A DNA stretch of 64,000 nucleotides from Rhodobacterales bacterium (GTDB taxonomy: Bacteria > Pseudomonadota > Alphaproteobacteria > Rhodobacterales > Rhodobacteraceae), in NCBI GenBank assembly GCA_002747035.1, contig PDRZ01000015.1, positions 149,452 through 213,451 of the forward strand, in the 5' to 3' direction. Each line of letters starts with the position of its first letter. The stretch's first letter is position 1. Below, one piece after another: positions 9,666 to 18,324 of the stretch. The notes below the pieces were generated by a model that did not search any database, was not told the DNA's origin, and was given only the letters and a program-made list of their open reading frames with translations. Position numbers and translations under genes: made by a program.

Positions 9666-10672
9666 TGCATATACCTCACCAGCGACAGGCTTGAGAGTTT
9701 CACGGTCACGGCATAGAGGCTTTCCAGTTGAAACTGGACTGCTTCGAGTTGCGTGGCCGTTTCGAATTGGTCAATCCCCAGAAGTTCGCCCTTGGCGTAT
9801 TCCAGGCTGGTCTTTTCCGTGGCCATGCGGGTTTCCGCCTCTTCAATCCGTGCCTGAGCATAGCCAAGATCGGCGCGCAGTTCGGTCACGTTGCCCTGGG
9901 ACGCGAGCAGACCTTCGCCCGCCTCCATCAGCAGGCTGGACTGCAGGTCGAGCGAATACCCAAGCGTGCTGTCCGCGGCCAGTGCCGCCAAGGCGGTGTC
10001 GCGCAGAAGATTGCGGAACGTGTCGTCATCGGCGCGCAGGCCAAGTGTCACGGATTCCTCATCGCTTAGCCGCATGGCCGCGAGGTCCGTGTCCGACCCA
10101 AGATAGCCGATGGTTTCGAAACCACCGCCGGGGGTGTTGAACCAGTCATCCACCGCAGCGACGATATCCGAGTGGGTCGTCAGCCCGGTCACGGCGGTGC
10201 GCAGATCGGCCATCATCGAGTCAGCATCGGCCAGCGGTTGGACATTGGTCGTGGTCCCAGAGAACAGGGATTGTCCGGCCACGCTTGTGTTCAGGGCGGA
10301 AATCAAGGATTGCATATCCCCCCGCGCCTGGGTCGACGCGTGGAGCTTGGGTTCCGCCAACTCCGTGGCACCGGCTGTCAGCATCGCGGTGCTGAGGTCC
10401 GCAGTGCGGGTTTGAACGTTGTCCAGCGCCAGTTGCATGGCATCGGTAAATGTTGCGGCCTCGGCCGCGTTGGTCTGAAAACTGTCCAGCACACGCAGGC
10501 TGCGTTCGATGTCGCCAAGGTAGGAAAAGTTGCCTTTGAGATGGGCCGACACATCCGATGTTGCGCCGGTGGTCAGCTCCTGTGACAGGCGGGTCATTTC
10601 GCTGGATAGCCTGACGTTATTGTGCCGCAACATGAAGCTTTGCGCCATATCACCGAGAGATAGCATTGGCAT
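9662..10672 (-). CDS. flgL: Flagellar hook-filament junction protein FlgL (HAP3)
   Basis: Flagellin-family protein (336 aa) that joins hook and filament. The N-terminal flagellin-like helix (SFMLRHNNVRLSSEMTRLSQ) and the C-terminal coiled region (DLGYAQARIEEAETRM followed by TSLEYAKGELLGIDQFETAT) pair in the assembled subunit, as in other HAP3 proteins. Between flgK and flgI, with five bases to flgK upstream and an ATGA overlap to flgI. An alternative start two codons in is possible (MPMLS); this does not affect the call. Confidence 0.9.
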   Translation of the reverse strand: MPMLSLGDMAQSFMLRHNNVRLSSEMTRLSQELTTGATSDVSAHLKGNFSYLGDIERSLRVLDSFQTNAAEAATFTDAMQLALDNVQTRTADLSTAMLTAGATELAEPKLHASTQARGDMQSLISALNTSVAGQSLFSGTTTNVQPLADADSMMADLRTAVTGLTTHSDIVAAVDDWFNTPGGGFETIGYLGSDTDLAAMRLSDEESVTLGLRADDDTFRNLLRDTALAALAADSTLGYSLDLQSSLLMEAGEGLLASQGNVTELRADLGYAQARIEEAETRMATEKTSLEYAKGELLGIDQFETATQLEAVQFQLESLYAVTVKLSSLSLVRYMQ

Positions 10673-10677
10673 GGGTG

Positions 10678-12132
10678 TCAGATCCTCATCAGGGTTTGCA
10701 TCATTTCGTCAATGGTCGTCATGACCTGAGCATTCGCGGCATAGGCCTGTTCTATCAGCATCAGCTTTTGCATCTCCTGATCCGAATCCACCCCATCTTC
10801 CAACACCAGGGCTTCTAATTCGTTAAGCTGGGTGGTGGCGAAGGTCAGGTTTTGATCGCTGAGGTGCCGGTCGGTGCCGATCCGGGACAGCATGTTGGCT
10901 TGTAAATCTGCGACCGAGTAGGCCGAGCCGCTAAAGGCCCCCGAAGCCGGGCTGCGCAGTGTTGTAAGCGCCGCGCCGAGATCCTGAAGAAACGATGCCT
11001 GGCCCACATCGCCGGGAGCGGCGGCACCCAAGCCATCGCGCAGGCGCCAGGTTGCGCCGCCAGCAGAGGGATCCACCGCCGCATTGATCGACAGGCGGGC
11101 GGACAGGCCAACCTCGTCCGCTGCGGCAAATGCTGCACCGCCGTCAGTGAACAGGCCCGCATCGCCGGGAAAGAGAGTGGGGTCGAGCCCGCTATCTTGA
11201 AACCTCTCCACCAGATCGCGCGCGTTGGCGTCAAGCTGTGCCTGTGCCGCCGGTGCAAGTTCATCCCGGATTTCAAACAGAGCGGCGAGGCGACCGCCGT
11301 GGATGTGCCCCTGTTCATTGTCCAGTGACAGGTCGATCCCGTTGATGGACAGGCCAGACAGATGCCCGGCACCAATGGTCATGTGCTCGGTTACAAGGTT
11401 GACCGGGGAAAATTCGAATTCCGCCGCCGTGCCATCAAGGATCACCGCACCGCCCGGCGTGAACAGGGCAACGGCACCCAGATCGCGGGGCACCTGTTTG
11501 ACCGGAACGATTTCCGAAATCTCGTCAATCAGCAACTGGCGTTGGTCTTCGAAGGCCGAGGTGTCACGGCCCTTGATCGTTGCCGTGGCGATTTTGAGGT
11601 TCAGCTCGCGGGTTTCGGCCAGCGCGTCGTTAAGCCGTTCCACCGTGGTGCCGATTTCGGTGTCGGCATCGCTGCGCATGTTCTGGATCCCCCTGGAAAC
11701 CGAGGCGAAGGTGTCCGCGACAGACCGGGCGCTTTGCAATACCGTGTCCAGCCGGTTTTCAATATCCGGGCGGCTGGCCGCCGAGATCAACGCCGATTCG
11801 AAATCGGCGATACGGGCGGAAAGGGAATCACCGTCGCTTGGTGTGCCAACCAGATTTTCCAACTTGCTGTAATATTCCGCCAACCGGTTGGTGTTGGCAA
11901 AGTCCGAGGTGGCCGCGCGCCGATCCGAGATCAGGCCCAGATCCACGTGACGCACGATGCCGTTGACCGACACGCCGCCAACTCCGCCAAGCGCACGGGC
12001 ACCTACATCCAGTTCGCGCCGGGCATACCCATCGGTCATCACGTTCGACAGGTTCGAAGCTGTAAGCTGAGCCGCCCGCGAGGCGGCGTTCAGCCCGGAA
12101 AGGGCGTTGGAAAATGCACCTGTGAGGCTCAT
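10678..12132 (-). CDS. flgK: Flagellar hook-associated protein FlgK (HAP1)
   Basis: Junction protein (484 aa) at the hook tip. The N-terminal rod/hook signature (FSNALSGLNAASRAAQLTAS, then NLSNVMTDGYARRE) and the C-terminal helix (LMLIEQAYAANAQVMTTIDEMMQTLMRI) are typical of FlgK. The middle is variable, and the protein is at the short end of the family (450-650 aa). It follows flgE after a 151-base gap that holds a nested hairpin, so its expression may be partly separate from flgE. Confidence 0.94.
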   Translation of the reverse strand: MSLTGAFSNALSGLNAASRAAQLTASNLSNVMTDGYARRELDVGARALGGVGGVSVNGIVRHVDLGLISDRRAATSDFANTNRLAEYYSKLENLVGTPSDGDSLSARIADFESALISAASRPDIENRLDTVLQSARSVADTFASVSRGIQNMRSDADTEIGTTVERLNDALAETRELNLKIATATIKGRDTSAFEDQRQLLIDEISEIVPVKQVPRDLGAVALFTPGGAVILDGTAAEFEFSPVNLVTEHMTIGAGHLSGLSINGIDLSLDNEQGHIHGGRLAALFEIRDELAPAAQAQLDANARDLVERFQDSGLDPTLFPGDAGLFTDGGAAFAAADEVGLSARLSINAAVDPSAGGATWRLRDGLGAAAPGDVGQASFLQDLGAALTTLRSPASGAFSGSAYSVADLQANMLSRIGTDRHLSDQNLTFATTQLNELEALVLEDGVDSDQEMQKLMLIEQAYAANAQVMTTIDEMMQTLMRI

Positions 12133-12229
12133 GATCGTTCCTTGTTCTGGTTGGTCGGTCAGAGAGTGTTGGCCCGGCTCCGCAGAAGAGGTCGGGACAA
12201 CGGGTGCCGAAGGGTTTCGGGTGCGGGGT

Positions 12230-12266
12230 GTTTCGGAGCGCGCCGCAACGCGGCCCTATCCGAAAC
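12230..12266 (-). other. Nested hairpin between flgE and flgK
   Basis: GTTTCGG at 12230-12236 pairs with CCGAAAC at 12260-12266; an inner CCGC/GCGG stem (12243-12246 with 12250-12253) sits in the loop. No T-run follows on either strand, so it is not a canonical terminator. It may attenuate or stabilise the flgE message. It lies in the only sizeable gap inside the flgE-flgI block. Confidence 0.35.
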
Positions 12267-12283
12267 GCGCCCGGATCACCGGA

Positions 12284-13582
12284 TTATCGTTTGATATTGG
12301 CCGTTTCCTGAAGCATCTCATCCACCGTCTGGATCACTTTGGCGTTCGAGGTATAGGCCCGCTGAGTTTCAATCATCGCAGTCAACTCACCCGCCACGTC
12401 GGTGGTCGATTCCTCGCGCGCATAAGAAACAATGTCACCGGTTGGCCTATCCGCGGCATCCCACAGGAAGTAGGAGCCGCTGTTCGGTGAAGGCAGGTAG
12501 GTCTGTTGGTCCAGCGCCACAAGCCCGTTGGGGTTGGGCAGGTCGACCAGCGGAATCTGATAGATTGTGCGGGTCACACCGGTGTCAAAGAAGGCGTGAA
12601 CCATGCCGTTTGCATCCACCTCGACCGAGGTCATGTTGCCGACCGGGAAGCCGTCCTTGGTGATCGACACGGGGGCAAAGGTGTCCGACAGTTGCGTCAG
12701 CCCGTCCGATTCCCCGATCATGCCGATATCGATTTCCATCGGCCCCCCTTCGACATTCACCAGCAAGGTGCCATCCGTTGCGTTATAGGCGCCGCCGCTG
12801 ACTGTCGCGACGCTCAGCAAAGTGCCCGCATCGGTGCGCGAATCCGAGAAGGTGAGGGTATATTCACCGATCACCACACCCGGTTGCGCGGTGTCTTCGA
12901 TCACCATGGTCCATTCGTTCGAGGTGCCGGTTGCCGGAATCGTTGGTGTAAAGGTGACATTCAGGTTTTCGGACGTGCCCAGATTGTCGAAATATTCGAT
13001 TGAGGACACACGCGGATCGCCGGAGGCGGTGGAATCCGTATCAGTCGCGGGCAGGTTGATGCCCAGGCCGATCTGTGTCGTGGGTTCGCCCGAGAACTGG
13101 TTTACATTGATCTGCACCGGTTCAAGGCCCGCCGCCGTGTCGCGGGGATAGGTTGGCACCGTGCCATCGGCCAGCGCCGGCCATCCCAGCAAAACAAGGC
13201 CCGATTGGGACACCAGATACCCGTTGCTATCCGTACGGAAAGACCCGGTGGTGGTCAGGTGCATTTGTGGATCACCTTCGCCTCTTACTTCCGTCATCCG
13301 GGCAACGGGAAGCATCCCCCGCCCGCGCACCGCCAAGTCGGTAGAGTTTGATGTGGCCACAAGCGCGCCGCGTTCGTCAATCAGACGTTGGGTTGTCGTC
13401 CGCACACCCCCGGCGGAATAGGTGCCGGTATTCGAAGACAGGACCATCGAATGAAAGTCCGCTTCGATCCGTTTATAGCCATAGGTGGCGGAGTTCGCGA
13501 TATTGTCGGAGATTGTCGCCAACCGGGTTGCATTGGCGGCAAGACCCGCCACACCGGCATTTAGCGAAGATGAAATCGTCAT
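12284..13582 (-). CDS. flgE: Flagellar hook protein FlgE
   Basis: Hook subunit, 432 aa. The N-terminal flagellar rod-family signature (LNAGVAGLAANATRLATISD followed by NIANSATYGYKR) and the C-terminal AMIETQRAYTSNAKVIQTVD are clear. The start is placed at the ATG at 13582 (MTISSSLNAG), preceded by AGAAAGG at suitable spacing. An in-frame upstream ATG at 13603 would add seven residues without family support. The gene lies downstream of motB, separated by a strong inverted repeat. Confidence 0.94.
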   Translation of the reverse strand: MTISSSLNAGVAGLAANATRLATISDNIANSATYGYKRIEADFHSMVLSSNTGTYSAGGVRTTTQRLIDERGALVATSNSTDLAVRGRGMLPVARMTEVRGEGDPQMHLTTTGSFRTDSNGYLVSQSGLVLLGWPALADGTVPTYPRDTAAGLEPVQINVNQFSGEPTTQIGLGINLPATDTDSTASGDPRVSSIEYFDNLGTSENLNVTFTPTIPATGTSNEWTMVIEDTAQPGVVIGEYTLTFSDSRTDAGTLLSVATVSGGAYNATDGTLLVNVEGGPMEIDIGMIGESDGLTQLSDTFAPVSITKDGFPVGNMTSVEVDANGMVHAFFDTGVTRTIYQIPLVDLPNPNGLVALDQQTYLPSPNSGSYFLWDAADRPTGDIVSYAREESTTDVAGELTAMIETQRAYTSNAKVIQTVDEMLQETANIKR

Positions 13583-13678
13583 GGATACGCCTTTCTGCTG
13601 CATCGACCATCAATTGCCGAACAGAGATAAGGCCCTGCCATTAACAGCGGACTAACATCTAAAATGCTTCAGAGTTTT

Positions 13679-13710
13679 CTCCCCTCCGCCCATAAATGCG
13701 CGGAGGGGAG
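13679..13710 (-). terminator. Strong inverted repeat after motB
   Basis: CTCCCCTCCGC (13679-13689) and GCGGAGGGGAG (13700-13710) form a perfect 11-bp stem with a 10-base loop, 32 bases after the motB stop. There is no clean T-run on the minus strand, so termination efficiency is uncertain. It probably separates the motB message from flgE. Confidence 0.5.
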
Positions 13711-13741
13711 AGGTTTGAGAAGGCGGGCCAGAGCCGGGTTG

Positions 13742-14611
13742 TTATTCGCCTCCCCTGAGCAGCACGATCTCCAGCCGATTGTTGCGGATCGACATAGGAT
13801 TGCGCGAGATCGGATCGCGGTCGGCATGACCGGTCACGCGCTCCATCCGGTTGCGATCCATACCGAGGTCCTGAAGCAACAGTCGCATGGCGTTGGCCCG
13901 TGATGCGGACAGGTCCCATACTGGATTTTCAGCCAAAACAACAGGTTGCGACCGGGTGTGTCCGCCAATCGCGATCTGGTTTTCGACCAGCGCCAGAACC
14001 CTTGCGAGCATATTGGACAGGTCCAGAAGCGTTTCGCTTGGCCGGTTGGTGTCCCCTTCAAACAAGGTGCGCCCCTCCAGGTCGAACAATTCGATGACCA
14101 GACCTTCGTCCGTGACCCGGGTCACGATATGTTTGAGCTTTTCCGGGCTGACCGTGCTTTCGCCGCTGCGCCCGGCAAGCGCGTCTTCGACGGATTTGAA
14201 TGCTTCGCTGTCACGGTCTTCGCCCATGCCCTTTCCGGCGCTCGACTCGCCGCCGTCGGAGGAGACACCGGATTCGCCACGGGCCTTGTTTCCTTCGGTC
14301 GGACGCAGGTTGGTCGCCCCGGTTCCGTTTTGCGGAAGGGTCATTTCCGAGAACACATTATCTCCGCCAAAAGACCCGTCCCCGCCACCGGAGACCCGGT
14401 TGATCGGCACCGTGGGGCTGAAATAATCAGCCACACCTTTTCGTTGTTTTTCCGTCGTTGCGTTCAACAGCCACATCAGAAGAAAGAAGGCCATCATGGC
14501 CGTCACAAAGTCCGCATAGGCAACTTTCCATGCACCACCGTGGTGCCCGTCGCCGCCCACGACCTTTTTCTTCTTGATGATGACTGGAGCCGCATTGCTT
14601 TGCGCGCTCAT
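13742..14611 (-). CDS. motB: Flagellar motor stator protein MotB
   Basis: Stator subunit (289 aa) that couples ion flow to torque and anchors the motor to peptidoglycan. One N-terminal membrane segment with the plug-proximal motif AWKVAYADFVTAMMAFFLLM carries the ion-binding aspartate. The C-terminal OmpA-like peptidoglycan domain shows LSASRANAMRLLLQDLG, VTGHADRDPI and NNRLEIVLLRG. ATG at 14611 (MSAQSNAAP) is preceded by AAAAAGGTGG; a TTG six codons upstream is unlikely. No motA lies in this window, so its partner must be encoded elsewhere. Confidence 0.95.
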   Translation of the reverse strand: MSAQSNAAPVIIKKKKVVGGDGHHGGAWKVAYADFVTAMMAFFLLMWLLNATTEKQRKGVADYFSPTVPINRVSGGGDGSFGGDNVFSEMTLPQNGTGATNLRPTEGNKARGESGVSSDGGESSAGKGMGEDRDSEAFKSVEDALAGRSGESTVSPEKLKHIVTRVTDEGLVIELFDLEGRTLFEGDTNRPSETLLDLSNMLARVLALVENQIAIGGHTRSQPVVLAENPVWDLSASRANAMRLLLQDLGMDRNRMERVTGHADRDPISRNPMSIRNNRLEIVLLRGGE

Positions 14612-14769
14612 TTTCACCACCTTTTTCAACTCACCCAGGCCAAGGGATAGCGGAGAGGAGTTACCGGGACCTTAAAGTTAAAATTTTTCCACGTGGCCCC
14701 ATTGTTGACATAATTCAATAAAGACAATGAGTTGCGGTGTTTTTCCGGCGGTGTGCCCGGGGCGGAAGA

Positions 14770-15114
14770 TCACTCGACCGAGCGGATCAGTTTGCGTTCA
14801 AGAACCCGCAGCACGGTGCGCAGGTCGTGGCCGCGTTTAAGGATCCGCCCATCCACGCCGATCACCGAATACTGACCCTGGCGATTGCGAAGTTTCGGTG
14901 TCTTTTCAATGCGGTAAAGCGGGTGTTCGGCCGTGCGCCGAAAGATCGAAAAAACCGCAACATCGCGCAGGCAGGAAATCCCGTAATCGCGCCATTCCCC
15001 GGCGGCGACCATGCGGCCATAAAGGGACAGGATCACCCCAAGTTCGGTGCGGTGGAAGGCCACCTGGGTTCGCGGTGCAGGCCCGGGAAAGGGCGTCGGG
15101 TCTTGTATCGTCAT
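14770..15114 (-). CDS. DUF2794 family protein
   Basis: Small conserved alphaproteobacterial protein, 114 aa, of unknown function. The segments QVAFHRTELGVILSLYGRMV, EWRDYGI and LYRIEKTPKLRNRQGQYSV are typical of DUF2794. The ATG at 15114 (MTIQDPTPFPGP) gives the usual family length; the open frame runs 46 codons further upstream but that part looks non-coding. No signal peptide or membrane segment is visible, so it is probably cytoplasmic. It stands alone, with motB downstream on the same strand after a 158-base gap. Confidence 0.8.
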   Translation of the reverse strand: MTIQDPTPFPGPAPRTQVAFHRTELGVILSLYGRMVAAGEWRDYGISCLRDVAVFSIFRRTAEHPLYRIEKTPKLRNRQGQYSVIGVDGRILKRGHDLRTVLRVLERKLIRSVE

Positions 15115-15337
15115 GACAATCAGAGTTGCGCTTTTGGCGACACAAATCAAGCCCCGGCAGCGAACCGGACCGGGAGCAGCGCGCGATGGGGTAGGACACT
15201 GACGGCAGTCTGACAGGACAGGACGAATCGGGGGGTGACATTGGCGCACCAAGGCGGCACCGGCGCGGCATCAGGATTTCTGTCGGGGTATCAGGCGGAA
15301 AAGGGTTAATTCGAAGCGTCGCGCGCGGGGAGGGCGA

Positions 15338-15634
15338 TCAGCCGCACCACAGCCGGACGACGACTCGGTCCTTATCCAGATCCACGTTCAGCCGATCGGG
15401 CCGGAGGTCCGTGGTCACCATCGCACCGGGGGGGATAATCCGCACGGGACCGGTTCGGTCATGGACATCCGCGTCCGTCAAACGCCGCCCGATCACATGA
15501 GTCAGCCCGTCGCCACCACAGCCCGCAAGGCGGGCGGGATCAACGGCAGGTGAGTCAGGGGGTGTTTCGACTGCTGGCAGACAGGCGGCCAATGCAAGCG
15601 GGAAGACCGCCGCCAATGGTAGTTTGCTTCGCAT
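15338..15634 (-). CDS. Lipoprotein with peptidase inhibitor I78-like domain
   Basis: Small putative lipoprotein, 98 aa. The signal peptide MRSKLPLAAVFPLALAAC ends in a lipobox (LAAC). The mature part contains the I78 pattern CGGDGLTHVIGR ... GPVRIIPPGAMVTTDLRPDR, then LNVDLDKDRVVVRLWCG. Family members resemble elastase/subtilisin inhibitors, but inhibition is not shown for most bacterial homologues. ATG at 15634 is preceded by CAGGAG at good spacing. It diverges from frmA, sharing a 166-base intergenic region. Confidence 0.75.
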   Translation of the reverse strand: MRSKLPLAAVFPLALAACLPAVETPPDSPAVDPARLAGCGGDGLTHVIGRRLTDADVHDRTGPVRIIPPGAMVTTDLRPDRLNVDLDKDRVVVRLWCG

Positions 15635-15800
15635 GAGGCTGACTCCTGTTTTTGCAAAGACATAGATCAGATTTTTGGAAAAACATAGATCAAACATGTC
15701 GGAGATCGGCAGGCGGGGGGCGTGCCCCGCTTGAAAACCGGCGCGGATTGGCGCAGGGTCAACCAAAGCCACTGATCGCATTTGAGAGAGGAATTCACCC

Positions 15801-16913
15801 ATGCGCACCCGAGCCGCTGTTGCCGTAGAAGCCGGCAAACCGTTGGAAATCATGGAGGTGAACCTGGAAGGTCCCAAGGCCGGAGAGGTTTTGGTTGAAA
15901 TCAAGGCCACCGGGATTTGCCACACCGACGAGTTCACCCGGTCGGGTGAAGACCCCGAAGGGCTGTTCCCTGCGATACTGGGCCATGAAGGCGCAGGCGT
16001 GGTGGTTGAAGTGGGTCCCGGCGTGACCTCGTTGGAAGTGGGGGATCACGTGATCCCGCTTTACACCCCGGAATGCCGGGAATGCGAATACTGTCTGAAC
16101 CCCAAGACCAACTTGTGCCAGTCGATCCGCGTGACTCAGGGCCAGGGGTTGATGCCCGACGGAACCAGCCGGTTCTCGATGCTGGATGGCACCCCGATCC
16201 TGCATTACATGGGCTGTTCCACATTCGCCAATCACACGGTTCTGCCTGAAATCGCGCTGGCCAAGGTGCGCAAGGACGCGCCGTTCGACAAGATCTGTTA
16301 CATCGGGTGCGGCGTGACCACCGGCATTGGCGCAGTGATCAACACGGCCAAGGTGGAAATCGGCAGCCGGGCGATCGTGTTCGGTCTTGGCGGTATCGGG
16401 TTGAACGTGATCCAGGGACTGCGCATGGCCGGGGCGGATCAGATCGTGGGCGTGGACCTGAACCCGTCAAAAGTGGAGATGGCGACGCGGTTCGGCATGA
16501 CCGATTTTGTCAATCCGGGCGATGTGAGCGGCGATCTTGTCGGCCACCTTGTCGAACTGACGGGTGGGGGCGCGGATTACACATTTGACGCCACCGGGAA
16601 TATTCAGGTGATGCGCACAGCGTTGGAAAGCGCCCACAAGGGGTGGGGCGAAAGTGTCATCATCGGCGTGGCACCGTCGGGGGCCGAGATTTCGACCCGT
16701 CCGTTCCAGCTTGTTACGGGTCGCGTATGGCGTGGGACCGCGTTTGGCGGGGCGCGGGGCCGGACCGAGGTGCCCCGGATCGTTGATTGGTACATGGATG
16801 GCAAGATCGAGATCGACCCGATGATCACCCACACCATGGGGTTGGACGACATCAACAAGGGGTTCGATTTGATGCATGCGGGCAAAAGCATCCGCAGCGT
16901 GGTGGTGTATTAA
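15801..16913 (+). CDS. frmA: S-(hydroxymethyl)glutathione dehydrogenase / class III alcohol dehydrogenase
   Basis: Cytoplasmic zinc enzyme (370 aa) that oxidises S-hydroxymethylglutathione, formed from formaldehyde and glutathione, to S-formylglutathione; it can also act on S-nitrosoglutathione. Catalytic zinc ligands sit in GICHTDE and GHEGAGVV, the structural zinc site in [17 protein letters not shown], and the NAD-binding turn is [14 protein letters not shown]. The length is typical for class III ADH. Its pathway partner fghA lies 5 kb downstream. A rho-independent terminator follows directly. Confidence 0.94.
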   Translation: MRTRAAVAVEAGKPLEIMEVNLEGPKAGEVLVEIKATGICHTDEFTRSGEDPEGLFPAILGHEGAGVVVEVGPGVTSLEVGDHVIPLYTPECRECEYCLNPKTNLCQSIRVTQGQGLMPDGTSRFSMLDGTPILHYMGCSTFANHTVLPEIALAKVRKDAPFDKICYIGCGVTTGIGAVINTAKVEIGSRAIVFGLGGIGLNVIQGLRMAGADQIVGVDLNPSKVEMATRFGMTDFVNPGDVSGDLVGHLVELTGGGADYTFDATGNIQVMRTALESAHKGWGESVIIGVAPSGAEISTRPFQLVTGRVWRGTAFGGARGRTEVPRIVDWYMDGKIEIDPMITHTMGLDDINKGFDLMHAGKSIRSVVVY

Positions 16914-16987
16914 GGGTCAGCCATCTGGCCCTTGCCTTTTACCCTTACCTCGTGGCCCGTGCCATCAGGGGCCTGACGGCAGATTGG

Positions 16988-17018
16988 AAGGCGCGTTCCC
17001 GGAGGGGCGCGCCTTTTT
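16988..17018 (+). terminator. Rho-independent terminator after frmA
   Basis: AAGGCGCG (16988-16995) pairs with CGCGCCTT (17008-17015), the second arm running into TTTTTCT. It lies about 75 bases after the frmA stop and insulates mbfA from read-through. Confidence 0.85.
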
Positions 17019-17121
17019 CTATCGGGTTTCTATCGGGCGCATGGGTCAAGGGGCGTGTTCAGTTCGCCCCGGTCACGGGTCTCAGGGGTGCCCGGGTGGA
17101 ACTGTCTCTTTGTCGCGGGGG

Positions 17122-17150
17122 TTGTGTCGGGAGGGTGTGGGGGTTACTAT
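17122..17150 (+). promoter_or_regulatory. Predicted mbfA promoter
   Basis: TTGTGT (17122-17127), a 17-base spacer and TACTAT (17145-17150). The expected transcription start falls inside the Irr box that follows, which suits repression by occlusion. Only the base pattern supports this call. Confidence 0.55.
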
Positions 17151-17166
17151 TTAGAATAATTCTAAA
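17150..17166 (+). promoter_or_regulatory. Irr box / iron control element (ICE) of mbfA
   Basis: A perfect 7-3-7 inverted repeat, TTTAGAA-TAA-TTCTAAA, immediately upstream of the mbfA ribosome-binding site. It matches the iron control element bound by the haem-responsive regulator Irr in Rhizobiales and Rhodobacterales. The position at the predicted start of transcription implies repression under low iron. Confidence 0.85.
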
Positions 17167-17178
17167 GTGGAGGGCCCC

Positions 17179-18153
17179 ATGCGGTTTTGGTCTCAGCGGC
17201 GCAGGCTCACGGATTTGTCGGATCAGGAAATTCTGGCGCTTGCGATTTCATCCGAAGAGGACGATGCGCGGATTTACCGGACCTATGCGGAACATCTGCG
17301 CGCTGAATTCCCCGACAGTGCTGCGGTTTTCGAAGGCATGGCACGGGAAGAGGACGCGCACAGGCAGGCGCTGATCGAACTGCACAGGGTGCGGTTTGGA
17401 GAGGTGATCCCGCTGATCCGCCGCGAACACGTGGCCGGGTTTTACGCGCGCCGCCCCGTGTGGCTTATCGAAAACCTTGGCCTTGAGCGAATGCGGGAGG
17501 AAGCGGCGGCCATGGAAGCCGATGCCGAACTGTTCTATGTCGCGGCAGCGGCACGCAGTTCTGATGCGGCGACCCGCAAGCTGTTGGGTGATTTGGCGGC
17601 GGCAGAGGCGGGGCACCAGAGATCGGCGCATGAGATGGAAGAGCGGCATCTGAGTGGCGGGGCGCGCGAACGCGAAGGCCGCACCGCCCACCGCCAGTTC
17701 ATCCTGACATGGGTGCAACCGGGATTGGCCGGGCTGATGGACGGTTCGGTGTCGACGCTGGCACCGATTTTTGCCACGGCTTTTGCGACACAGGATACGT
17801 GGACCACGTTTCTGGTCGGGTTGGCGGCCAGTGTCGGGGCCGGGATTTCCATGGGCTTTACCGAAGCCGCCAGCGACGATGGTGAATTATCGGGGCGGGG
17901 CAGCCCGGTAAAACGTGGTTTTGCCAGCGGGATCATGACCACGGTGGGCGGGCTGGGACACGCGCTGCCCTATCTGATCCCTGATTTCTGGACAGCGACC
18001 ATTACGGCGATCATCGTCGTCTTCGTGGAACTGTGGGTGATTGCATGGATCCAGAACCGGTATATGGAAACCCCCTTTTTCCGCGCGGCTTTCCAGGTGG
18101 TTCTGGGGGGCGCGCTTGTGTTTGCTGCGGGCGTCCTGATCGGCAGCGGATAG
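17179..18153 (+). CDS. mbfA: MbfA, membrane-bound ferritin-like iron exporter (VIT1 family)
   Basis: Two-domain protein, 324 aa. Residues 1-160 form a ferritin-like/erythrin domain with repeated iron-ligand pairs (SSEEDDARIYRTYAEH, MAREEDAHRQALIE, AAEAGHQRSAHEMEE). Residues 165-324 form a VIT1-type membrane domain (GLAGLMDGSVSTLAPIFATA, GFTEAASDDGEL). In Agrobacterium and Bradyrhizobium, MbfA exports iron and protects against iron and peroxide stress under Irr control. ATG at 17179 follows GTGGAGG directly after the Irr box, giving a very short leader. It is monocistronic; a long hairpin element follows. Confidence 0.92.
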   Translation: MRFWSQRRRLTDLSDQEILALAISSEEDDARIYRTYAEHLRAEFPDSAAVFEGMAREEDAHRQALIELHRVRFGEVIPLIRREHVAGFYARRPVWLIENLGLERMREEAAAMEADAELFYVAAAARSSDAATRKLLGDLAAAEAGHQRSAHEMEERHLSGGAREREGRTAHRQFILTWVQPGLAGLMDGSVSTLAPIFATAFATQDTWTTFLVGLAASVGAGISMGFTEAASDDGELSGRGSPVKRGFASGIMTTVGGLGHALPYLIPDFWTATITAIIVVFVELWVIAWIQNRYMETPFFRAAFQVVLGGALVFAAGVLIGSG

Positions 18154-18193
18154 TCGGGGTTGAAATCTGTAACACCGCCTGCGGCGTGCGGTG

Positions 18194-18290
18194 GGCGGTT
18201 CCCCCTATGGGCGCAGCGCGCCCATAGGGGGAACCGCCGGGCCCAACCGGCGAGGATCGCATTTTAATGCGATCGGAGTGGGCGGGAGGG
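18194..18290 (+). repeat. Two-hairpin intergenic element, copy A
   Basis: Hairpin 1 has a perfect 21-bp stem (18194-18214 with 18218-18238) and a 3-base loop. The box GGGCCCAACCGG follows at 18239-18250. Hairpin 2 is GATCGCATT/AATGCGATC (18255-18263 with 18266-18274). A second box, GGGCGGGAGGG, ends the element at 18280-18290. The same hairpin-box-hairpin-box order recurs at 40466 and 42040. It follows mbfA and converges on the GST gene, and may double as a bidirectional terminator. Confidence 0.75.
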
Positions 18291-18324
18291 CTGTTTTCAG
18301 GGTCTGTGCGTCATATGTGCGGGA

